In this document: piece by piece, positions 27,348 through 35,598 of the stretch | Layout: each line of letters opens with the position of its first letter | Numbering within the stretch: the stretch's first letter is position 1 | Origin: Schizochytrium sp. CCTCC M209059 | Lineage: Eukaryota; Sar; Bigyra; Thraustochytrida; Thraustochytriidae | Direction: 5' to 3' | Length of the DNA stretch: 64,000 nucleotides | Assembly: GCA_000818945.1 (NCBI GenBank) | Contig: KN805427.1 | Coordinates: 124,504 to 188,503 of the forward strand | Position numbers and translations under genes: made by a program | Notes under the pieces: generated by a model | The model's input: the letters and a program-made list of their open reading frames with translations, nothing else | What the model was told of the DNA's origin: nothing | Database searches by the model: none

Positions 27348-28080
27348 TTCTTTTCCTTTCCTTTCAAACTTTTGTTTCTCGCCATCGGCCTCTACAGGCA
27401 GCAGTTCTGCGGGCACAGGCTTTTTTCCAGTTTCGCCGCGGCGCACACCCGCAAGACGCCCACATCCACATCGCTGTGGGGCCGGAAGCCGCGCCGCCGT
27501 CACCACCACCGGCGCGGCGCCTCAGTACTAGTACTTATCTACGGCAAATATTAATATGGCCAAGCCGCGGCGAAAGCTGCTGCTCCGATCCGCCGCCGCA
27601 CCCTCGCGACTGAGTCGCGCCGGCTCATCCTCTTCCCACAGCTGCCGTGGCGACGCAGCGTAAAACCTCACCACTTGTTGGTAGTTGTAGGCTACGAATA
27701 AACAAATCAAAAATCCTTCTTGCCCTGCCTCTGTCTCTGCCTGCTGCACTTGGCTGCTGCAGCTGCAGCTGCAGCTGATCGCAAGAGAGCGAGAGCGAGC
27801 GTGCGTGCGGCAAAGGCACACGTCAGGGCGGAAAGCGTAGCGGCGCGACGGCGGTCGACCGCGAGGCTGCACGGTCAGTCAAGTGGTTAACCCTCGTTTT
27901 CGGCGACCGCAACGTAGCCCAGGACGGACAGTAGGAATGCAAGCGGCAACACAGGCGGTCTGAGAATGAGTGACTCCTGCAGCACAGCCAGCAGCAGGAG
28001 CTGCATAGGCCTCCCTCTTTCTTTTCATCATTTCTTTTTTTCCATTCAATAACTTGAAAGCCAACGCTTCGCGGCAACAG

Positions 28081-28086
28081 GTAAGT
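28081..28086 (+). other. Orphan 5' splice-site consensus CAG|GTAAGT
   Basis: The bases CAG at 28078-28080 followed by GTAAGT form a perfect metazoan/fungal-type donor on the plus strand inside the large intergenic region. No exon with coding character is visible on its left. It may be chance or mark a non-coding or 5'-UTR exon. Confidence 0.25.
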
Positions 28087-28247
28087 AGTACCAGGTCGAG
28101 TTCCGGGACCCCGGCTCGCATCGGTACGCAGCAGGGCAGAGCGGGGTCTGCATCGCGTCGCATCGAGGAGCACAGCTCGCTCGTTCGCAGTCGCTCGCGC
28201 CGAATTGGCTTTCAAGCGTGGCCCGCCCCTCCGAGCCCGCCCGTGAG

Positions 28248-28273
28248 GCCAGCTAGCCAGCCAGCCAGCCAGC
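28248..28273. repeat. (CCAG)n tetramer array
   Basis: About six tandem CCAG units, slightly interrupted, in non-coding DNA. Confidence 0.8.
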
Positions 28274-29082
28274 ACAGGCATCCAGCCAGGTGAACGGCGG
28301 GCTTCGCTTCGCCCCGCCGCCGCTGCGCAGCGAACTAGCTAGATTGCTCGCATCTACGGCGCGGAGCCGAGGCGACAGGATTTTTTCTTTTTCTATCTCC
28401 AAAATGTAAAAATAGAAAAGTTTGAGGGAGGAGGCGCCCGCCCTACGCGCACGAACACCTGCTCCGGCGATTCGAGGGTGCACGACGGAAGGAAGGAAAG
28501 GGGAGGAGCCTGTTGTATACACGCACGCGCACGCACACAGGAGAAGCGCCCCGCCCTGCTTGCCAGCGCCTGCCTGGGCCATGGCGAGAGGAAAAAGGAA
28601 ATAGCTTATGATTTAACATTTGATGTATAGTGATGTGTACGAGCTCGCCGCAGGGTGCCTTCGATTGATCGATCCATCAATCGATCGATCGAGCGAGCGA
28701 TGAATCAGCCTGGGTATACGTACGTACGAGAGAACGCTGGTTGCTCTTGCTAAAATCTCGCGCCACCGACGGCTGCGCCGGATGGGCTGGCGGTCATGGT
28801 GCCGAAACGGCAGCTCGGCAGCTAGGCAGATTAAGCGAAGTGCTCGTCATCACAGAAGGGCATGAGGGCAAAGAATAACTTGACAGTGGTGAATGAATAG
28901 TTGGTTGGAAACGAAAACAGCCCAATAGAAAACAGCGCTCGTTGTCCTTTCGACCAAGAGCCCACTTCTGTCCAGTGTCTGTCTACGCTGGACGAAAGAT
29001 CCGGACGGGGCCGAGGCCACGCGCAACGCGGAGGCTGCGTTTGCTTTTCTCAACCCACCGCACGCCAGGGCAGTGCGGCCGA

Positions 29083-29938
29083 NNNNNNNNNNNNNNNNNN
29101 NNNNNNNNNNNNNNNNNNNNNNNNNNNNNNNNNNNNNNNNNNNNNNNNNNNNNNNNNNNNNNNNNNNNNNNNNNNNNNNNNNNNNNNNNNNNNNNNNNNN
29201 NNNNNNNNNNNNNNNNNNNNNNNNNNNNNNNNNNNNNNNNNNNNNNNNNNNNNNNNNNNNNNNNNNNNNNNNNNNNNNNNNNNNNNNNNNNNNNNNNNNN
29301 NNNNNNNNNNNNNNNNNNNNNNNNNNNNNNNNNNNNNNNNNNNNNNNNNNNNNNNNNNNNNNNNNNNNNNNNNNNNNNNNNNNNNNNNNNNNNNNNNNNN
29401 NNNNNNNNNNNNNNNNNNNNNNNNNNNNNNNNNNNNNNNNNNNNNNNNNNNNNNNNNNNNNNNNNNNNNNNNNNNNNNNNNNNNNNNNNNNNNNNNNNNN
29501 NNNNNNNNNNNNNNNNNNNNNNNNNNNNNNNNNNNNNNNNNNNNNNNNNNNNNNNNNNNNNNNNNNNNNNNNNNNNNNNNNNNNNNNNNNNNNNNNNNNN
29601 NNNNNNNNNNNNNNNNNNNNNNNNNNNNNNNNNNNNNNNNNNNNNNNNNNNNNNNNNNNNNNNNNNNNNNNNNNNNNNNNNNNNNNNNNNNNNNNNNNNN
29701 NNNNNNNNNNNNNNNNNNNNNNNNNNNNNNNNNNNNNNNNNNNNNNNNNNNNNNNNNNNNNNNNNNNNNNNNNNNNNNNNNNNNNNNNNNNNNNNNNNNN
29801 NNNNNNNNNNNNNNNNNNNNNNNNNNNNNNNNNNNNNNNNNNNNNNNNNNNNNNNNNNNNNNNNNNNNNNNNNNNNNNNNNNNNNNNNNNNNNNNNNNNN
29901 NNNNNNNNNNNNNNNNNNNNNNNNNNNNNNNNNNNNNN
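29083..29938. other. Assembly gap (856 N)
   Basis: A run of 856 undetermined bases. Frames drawn across it are meaningless. The flanks do not obviously encode protein. Confidence 0.98.
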
Positions 29939-30336
29939 CCCCCACCCACCCACCACCATGGCCACTAGCACGAAAAAGCAAAAGTACGTCATCGCGCTCA
30001 CTAGCCACGAAAACAATATCGTCTGCGAGTAAAGCCAACCAAGCCAAACACAGCCTTGGACCCTGATCATCCCACGACTCTTGCCAGTGCACGCTGCGCT
30101 GCAGATGGCAACCATCGGCCAATGCAGGCAAGCAGGAATGGCTGTTGCTGTCAGAGGTGCGTTGGGTGAGACAGGCTGCACCTCTGGGCGGCGGTGCGGG
30201 CGCGTGCAAGGCTGCACGCCAGAAATGAGAGAAATGGAGGCATTGCAGCAACAGCTAGCAGGGGAGGAGATGGGAGTGCGCGCAGCGGAGGCCAGGCTCC
30301 TAGAAGGACTGCTCTGCTCTGCTTTGTTCTGCTCAG

Positions 30337-30392
30337 CTGGGCTGGGCTGGGCTAGGCTGGGCTAGGCTGGGCTAGGCTGGGCTAGGCTTGGC
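30337..30392. repeat. (GGGCT/AGGCT)n array
   Basis: Alternating GGGCT and AGGCT pentamers form a short array in the spacer downstream of the ankyrin/IQ/FHA gene. Confidence 0.8.
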
Positions 30393-30625
30393 TTGCCTGG
30401 CCTCGCTGGCCTGGTCCACGTCGCCGCGGCGCAGAGCAGAGGACGCCGCCAACCTCAGGGCGGGCTGCGGGCAGCCTGCAGCAGCAGCACCAGCAGCAGC
30501 GCGGCGGGGCAGAGCGTCCGCAGCCGAGCCCGTGCCTCCGTCCCCGGAAGGAACTTGGACTCGTTATTTTTACCGGGAGCTGTTGTCTTTATGCGGCTTG
30601 GACACTCAAGATTCATCTCATCGGC

Positions 30626-30671
30626 AATGAATGAATGTATGAATGAATGAATGAATAAATGAATGAACGTA
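30626..30671. repeat. (GAAT)n tetramer array
   Basis: About ten imperfect GAAT/GAAC units, one of the few AT-rich repeats in the region. Confidence 0.8.
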
Positions 30672-31034
30672 TAAATAAGTGACGGGAAAAGAGTTTACGC
30701 TCGTGGCAGTCGCCAGCAGCGGCGGCCGAGGTGGCTGTACGAGCGGAGTGAGTGTCCTGTGCGCGCGCACGACCGCGGTGTAGGCCTACGTGTCGCAGCA
30801 CCAACCTCTCGTCGACCGATCGCAGCTTGCAAAACTTCCTGTGCAAAACAAACTGATCAAACTTCTTCGCCCAGTAAACGTAAAAGCTTTCGTCAAAAGG
30901 CTTCTTTTACTTTATCAGCCGGCTCTTTGTTTGAAACCAGCGTCAGGGCCGCGGCACGTGCAGCTGCAGCTGCAAGCTTTTTGCTTGCTTTTACTTGGTT
31001 CTTTGCTTGCACTGGCAGTGAGCTGCTTCCTCGC

Positions 31035-34000
31035 CTATCTTACAAGTTTTACACCATCGGTGGCGCTGATAGATCTGTTCTTGACGTAAAAGGTAAATCT
31101 TGGGCCGTCTCGCGCTCCGAGCGCCAAGACGTCCCCATGTGCGAGCCTCCTCGGCTCGGAACGACCCACTCGATGTCCATTAATGTAGGTGCCATTCGTG
31201 CTCAAATCAACGAGCTCTGCGCCGAGACTGTCAAGATGCAAGATCAAATGCCGTTTTGAAACCAATCTTGGACGCGACTTCGCGGTCTCGTCATCAGCAG
31301 CAGCACCGACAAGAATGTCGCTCGGTAAACTGCGGCCAACGATGATGGGCGTGCCGCGAAGGGGAAACACTCGACCCGAGATCGACGCAAGCTCGCACTG
31401 CGTTCTCGCCCCTTTCCGGTTCAACTTAGCATGCTGAGCACCTGCTGCCACTTCTTCCTGTGCACGCGCGTCAGACGCTTTGGCGTGCATAACCTCTGAC
31501 AATTGCCGCCGCACAATTCGAGCTTCCAGGCGTGCAATTGCCGTAAACACTTGAACTTCGACCCCGCCATCAGTCTGGCAAGCACACTCTACAGCATCGG
31601 AGGGCTTCGAGGCAACCGCATCCTCTTTCTTCTTCGACGACGCGACAGCGCATTCTGCAGCAAAAGGATCAGAGACGACGCCTCTCTGAATCGACGCCAC
31701 GGCCGCCGGACGCATCGAGTTCACGCTTCGCTTACTCGACTTGGTCTTGCGCGCCAAAGGAGGGAGACCCTTCTTGGTAACCTCGCAACCTCTTTGAATG
31801 GAGTTGAGACGTTTTGCTTTCACATTACGTCTGTGCTCCATCCCATGAATATCGAAAAGCACCTTATCTCGAGCTCTTGACGACTGCAAAGGTCTTGGCG
31901 GCGGGGAATGCCTCGCCAAGTGCTCGATCTGCGCAAGTCGAAACCTTTGCTCTTCAAGTTGGTCGCGCAGACTTCGTTGCATCTTCTGCACTTTAGCCAG
32001 ACCTGGAAGCAGAGGCTGGGACACTCCTAATCGCGAGCAGTCAAGCTTTCTTTCAATGTATTTTCGAGCATCTTCATCCCGCAAGTTCGACTTTTGTTGA
32101 AGTTCAAGCATGTGCTGAGCCGCATGTACAGAGGTTTCCCGTCGCTGCGCCGAAGCGCGGGTCCACTGCCGCTCGACGCGAGCCCGAACCGCCTTGCGTA
32201 ACTCACGCTCTGCTTCTCGCTTCAGTTTACGCTGCTTAAAGATGCTCCCATCATGGCGCCCAGCAGGCCCTACTTGGAACTGGAAGATGTCTTGCAACTC
32301 GCGTCGATTCTCCACCGCGCCATGAGGTCCTCCATGATTGAGACGCTCATGATTGGATTCATGGTGCCTACAATGAGTGCAAATGTCGCGAGACATGCCC
32401 GAACCGAGATCTGCTTCTCCATAACGCTCGCACTCGCATTTCAAGCACTTTCCGCACAAACCTTTCTGTCGCTTCGCCCCCGCGACAGGGTGCAAACCAC
32501 TGACGACAAGGCATCCTCGTAGTGCCTCGAGTCGCGCTTCATGCCGTGCAAAAAGCATGTATGCGCGACGCCGACCCAGGACACCACGAACAAAAGCCTG
32601 CAGACGCACAGCCGCGGCAACTTTGCGACAGAGCGTCCTTCTTGCAACTGCCTCGACAGCCGCGGGCTTGAGCGCGCGACAGATGCTTCGCGCTGCGATA
32701 AATTGTCGTTTGCTTTGCAGAATAGGCAACATATCCTTGACAGACGCAAGTGCTGCACGGATCTCCTCCCTTGCGCCCCGACTCCGCTTACGAAAGCGTC
32801 TTTCTCTCTGTCGACGAGGTGTTCGCTCGAGATGTCCTCGTCCGTACCGTTGGAGAACAATCGCAGCGTCACGACGCCGTCGTAGACCCGCCACGCGCCT
32901 TTTTGCCAGCCACGCTCGCACAGTTCGGGCAATAACACCCACAGCGCGCTCGACTTTGTGTTCCCATGCTACATCGGCAGCGCAGAGATAAAATCGTGCC
33001 ATCCATCCCCGATGGCGCTGCCACATGGCAGCAATATCTTGTCCCTCACGTTGTGCCGCAAGGACCAAGGCACGCGCGCGCCGCTCCACACGCCCGCGGA
33101 ATATCTTTTGGATTTGCACTGCAGCCCGATGGAGCTTTATTTGCTCGTGCGCAGCGCGACGTGCAAGTCTCTGCCTGAAACTTCGCTGGATTTTGACAGC
33201 GCAGGCCTCGATCATGCGCTCGCGCTTCTTGAGGGCGGCAACGCGCCACATTGCTTCGCGCAGCCTTCGCTTGGCCAGAATCTTGCGCACCCGGCGCTGA
33301 ATCACCCTCGCTGCAGCGTCCCGTGAGAGAACCTGCTTCGAAGGCACGGTGCCCGTATCGTGCGCATTTCGAATCCCCCCCACAAGCTTGCTGACCAGTA
33401 ACGCAACTTGCCTTTTACGTAAGCTTTGGTCCTTTCCGATGCGCTGGAGTCGGAACAAGGCCTTGTTTCCGTCCTCCTCAAGCGCCGCTGCGGCGTCGAA
33501 TACGGGTTCAAGCTTGCTTTTCGCACTTGCAAGGATGTGGTCAAAGGCAGTCTCACCTCGCTTGTTTTCACGCAGCACCTGGGCCACGTCGTAGCCGACG
33601 CCTTTCCTCAGAAGAGCATTAGCTGCGTTAACGTTACCGTACTTTGCGCATGCAATAAGTGGCGTCACACCTAATTTGTTTTCTTTGTTGGCGTCGGCGC
33701 CGCGCAAGAGGAGACCCATGACGACTCTTCCTGCGCCAATACGGCACGCTAGCAATAGAGGAGTCATCCCGTATGCGTCTTCAAAGTTGATGAGCTCAGA
33801 ACGCTGCTCTACTTTCCGCATGCCTCGTGGAGGCGCTACTCCGTTCTGCGCGCAGACATCCAGTTCATCCTCCTCAATCACATGTATCGCGCCATCTAAG
33901 TCAAGGCGCTGGATCGCCTCAAACATTCGGCGTGCTCGTGGATGCGCATCATGTGGAAGGATCGAGTTGGCATCCTCATCGTCGCTGCCATCATCGTCCT

Positions 34001-34112
34001 TATCCGTCCACGAAGCAGATGAAGACGAGGATGAGGACAAAGACGAGGAGGACTCGCGCAAAGACGACTGCGCTGTGTCACCCCGGAGCGCGCGCCACAG
34101 CGCCGTCTTCAT
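31035..34112 (-). CDS. Ankyrin / IQ-motif / Cys-His / FHA scaffold protein
   Basis: The 1,025-residue product starts at the ATG at 34112, with an in-frame TGA immediately upstream. After an acidic Ser-rich N-terminus, two or three ankyrin repeats occupy ~110-175 (GMTPLLLAC, GVTPLIACAKYGN). At least five IQ-type calmodulin-binding helices follow: three between ~261 and 330 (VIQRRVRK, KIQRSFRQR, QIQKIFRGR), then AIVLQRYGRG (~411) and VRLQAFVRG (~496). A Cys/His cluster at ~551-585 (CxxCxxCxCxxY … CxxCxHHxxxH) looks like a small zinc site I cannot name. Coiled coil and basic linkers lead to a C-terminal FHA domain (~907-1017) with GRS, SKRH and STNGTYING signatures, which typically binds phosphothreonine. 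Overall it is a calmodulin-regulated phosphopeptide-binding scaffold by inference; the domains are clear and the function is not. Confidence 0.85.
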   Translation of the reverse strand: MKTALWRALRGDTAQSSLRESSSSLSSSSSSSASWTDKDDDGSDDEDANSILPHDAHPRARRMFEAIQRLDLDGAIHVIEEDELDVCAQNGVAPPRGMRKVEQRSELINFEDAYGMTPLLLACRIGAGRVVMGLLLRGADANKENKLGVTPLIACAKYGNVNAANALLRKGVGYDVAQVLRENKRGETAFDHILASAKSKLEPVFDAAAALEEDGNKALFRLQRIGKDQSLRKRQVALLVSKLVGGIRNAHDTGTVPSKQVLSRDAAARVIQRRVRKILAKRRLREAMWRVAALKKRERMIEACAVKIQRSFRQRLARRAAHEQIKLHRAAVQIQKIFRGRVERRARALVLAAQREGQDIAAMWQRHRGWMARFYLCAADVAWEHKVERAVGVIARTVRAWLAKRRVAGLRRRRDAAIVLQRYGRGHLERTPRRQRERRFRKRSRGAREEIRAALASVKDMLPILQSKRQFIAARSICRALKPAAVEAVARRTLCRKVAAAVRLQAFVRGVLGRRRAYMLFARHEARLEALRGCLVVSGLHPVAGAKRQKGLCGKCLKCECERYGEADLGSGMSRDICTHCRHHESNHERLNHGGPHGAVENRRELQDIFQFQVGPAGRHDGSIFKQRKLKREAERELRKAVRARVERQWTRASAQRRETSVHAAQHMLELQQKSNLRDEDARKYIERKLDCSRLGVSQPLLPGLAKVQKMQRSLRDQLEEQRFRLAQIEHLARHSPPPRPLQSSRARDKVLFDIHGMEHRRNVKAKRLNSIQRGCEVTKKGLPPLARKTKSSKRSVNSMRPAAVASIQRGVVSDPFAAECAVASSKKKEDAVASKPSDAVECACQTDGGVEVQVFTAIARLEARIVRRQLSEVMHAKASDARAQEEVAAGAQHAKLNRKGARTQCELASISGRVFPLRGTPIIVGRSLPSDILVGAAADDETAKSRPRLVSKRHLILHLDSLGAELVDLSTNGTYINGHRVGRSEPRRLAHGDVLALGARDGPRFTFYVKNRSISATDGVKLVR

Positions 34113-34247
34113 TCATCCATCGACTACGGCGTGCAGCCTCGCTTCCGCGCCTCGCGACTCCCTTTTACCTTTCGAGCTCGCGTTTCTGTGTTTCTGCGTT
34201 TCTGCGTGCCTGCGATTCATCAAAGTCATCGCGTCCTTTGGCCAGCG

Positions 34248-34282
<35 letters not shown>

Positions 34283-34616
34283 CAGCCTCGCTGTCACGTC
34301 CTCTTCAGGCCGTGCTTTTATTGCCCACGCCGTTCTCTGTGCGCGGAACTCCGCAAATGCACCCCAGAGGCGATCTGATCGAACTCGATCATTTTTCCAT
34401 CAATCCATCCATCAAACCATCAATCGATCGCACGGACGAGCCCACGGCGAGCCTCGACACGTGCAGCAACAGCGCGAAGCGGTGCTGCAAGACAGCCTGC
34501 GCTGCGGCGTGAGGCGAGGTCTCCTCCCCCTCCACCCCTCCTCCCCGCCGCAAGAAGGCGCGGCGAGGAAAGCGCAAAGAGAAGGAAGGGGCTTGCGTTG
34601 ACTGCATTACGGCGCC
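34113..34616. promoter_or_regulatory. Divergent intergenic region between the ankyrin/IQ/FHA gene and the Dad1-like gene
   Basis: This 504-bp spacer must carry both promoters. It contains a GCAA tetramer array (~34248-34280) and an ATC-rich stretch (CATCAATCGATCG near 34418). No additional coding frame is supported. Confidence 0.45.
34248..34280. repeat. (GCAA)n tetramer array
   Basis: About eight perfect GCAA units lie in the divergent promoter region. Confidence 0.85.
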
Positions 34617-34907
34617 ATGAGCGATCTCGCTGCGAGCAACGAGGTCCTGGACGGCATCCGGGACCTGCAAGCTGCCGTCATGACGCTCGAGGGCGAGGTC
34701 GAGCGTCTCCAGAAGAACTGCGACCGCGTCGTCGCGTACCAGGACGACCTCCTGCGCGTCTGCGCCGTCTGGCACCGCTGGCTGGGCGCCGCCGCCGCCG
34801 TGCCAGCAGGCCCGGGCGCTCCTTCTTCTGCTGCTGCTGCTGCTGCGGCGGCGGCTCCTCCTCCTGCTGCCGCTGCCGGCGCCGATCCCGGCTTCTCCGG
34901 CGAGTAG
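34617..34907 (+). CDS. Small coiled-coil protein, candidate DASH/Dam1 complex subunit Dad1
   Basis: This 96-residue protein starts at an ATG (ACGGCGCC-ATG-A). Residues ~8-56 form a heptad-rich helix, followed by an Ala/Pro-rich tail. The helix has the layout of Dad1: an 'EI…L…V…LN…LE' helix, then a small-hydrophobic segment and a tryptophan. Here LQKNCDRVVAYQDDLLRVCA-VW aligns by eye with the Dad1 consensus 'LN.sLE.viavG.eF.sV..LW', and the total length is close to yeast Dad1 (94 residues). Dad1 is one of ten subunits of the ring that couples kinetochores to microtubule ends. Resemblance over ~50 coiled-coil residues is weak evidence; an unrelated short coiled-coil protein (for example a BLOC-type subunit) is the alternative. 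The gene as such is fairly likely because the frame is compact and amphipathic. Confidence 0.5.
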   Translation: MSDLAASNEVLDGIRDLQAAVMTLEGEVERLQKNCDRVVAYQDDLLRVCAVWHRWLGAAAAVPAGPGAPSSAAAAAAAAAPPPAAAAGADPGFSGE

Positions 34908-35598
34908 CCGCCGCTCCGCCTCGCGGTCCGCGGGCGCGCCGCGGATGGGCGGGCGGCGAGCGCGCGGGGCTCGCGGGGCGGCAGGGAGCGAGGCCGCGAG
35001 CGACCGAGGGAGGGGCAGCGAGGAGAGCGGCGGTTGGCCGAGGCGGGAGGGGCAGGCTGGACCTCGGCGCAGCCCGTGCCGCGGCTCCCGCCTTGTTCCG
35101 GGGTGGGGGGCACACACCCCCCGCCTGCCATTGACACCTGATAAGGCCATGTAGAAAGGAAGGCAGTTAGTTAGTGGGGAGCCGAGTTGAGAGAACGAGA
35201 CGCGAACGGATCTGCAGAGCACGGCAAGGCAAGGCAAGGCAAGGCAAGGCAAGGCAAGGCAAGGCAAGGCAAGGCAAGGCAAGGCAAGGCAAGGCAAGGC
35301 AAGGCAAGGCAAGGCAAGGCAAGGCAAGGCAAGGCAAGGCAAGGCAAGGCAAGGCAAGGCAAGGCAAGGCAAGGCAAGGCAAGGCAAGGCGAGGCGAGGC
35401 GAGGCAGGGCGAGGCAGGGCAGGGCAGGGCGGAGGCTGCGCGCAGATCCTCGCGCGCAGAGATCCTCGTGCGCGGACGGCGAGGCCAGGGCCGCGAGGCG
35501 ACCTTGGCGGCGGCCGCGGCGGCGGCGAGGAGGCGCGCGCGCCCTCGAGCGTCAGTGCCGCGGACAGCGCAGAACGCAGGAAGGAGGGAGGAGAGAGG
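34908..35598. other. Intergenic/5' region of the 2,477-residue IQ gene
   Basis: Both flanking genes are on the plus strand. This GC-rich 691-bp stretch holds the 3' UTR of the Dad1-like gene and the promoter/5' UTR of the IQ gene, and is dominated by the GGCAA array. Long open frames on both strands here exist only because the pentamer array has no stop in any frame. Confidence 0.6.
35223..35431. repeat. (GGCAA)33 array with GGCGA/GGCAG degenerate end
   Basis: Thirty-three perfect tandem GGCAA units (35223-35387) are followed by GGCGA and GGCAG/GGGCA variants up to ~35431. The array ends about 170 bp before the ATG of the IQ gene, so it lies in its promoter or 5' UTR. The same unit occurs in inverse orientation at 27305-27347. 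Confidence 0.95.

Larger units (their letters stand above)
25128..31034. other. 5.9-kb low-complexity intergenic region with assembly gap
   Basis: This is the longest stretch without a supported gene. It lies upstream of the giant receptor (5' end at 25127) and downstream of the ankyrin/IQ/FHA gene (3' end at 31035). It contains pyrimidine-rich blocks (25530-25700), many tetramer and pentamer tandem repeats and an N gap. All open frames are compositionally skewed and match nothing I know. A perfect 5' splice-site consensus at 28081 hints that a transcribed, spliced element could exist. Confidence 0.55.

Noticed and set aside
28850..30251. Several frames of 299-455 codons spanning the gap
   Set aside because: They consist mostly of undetermined bases.
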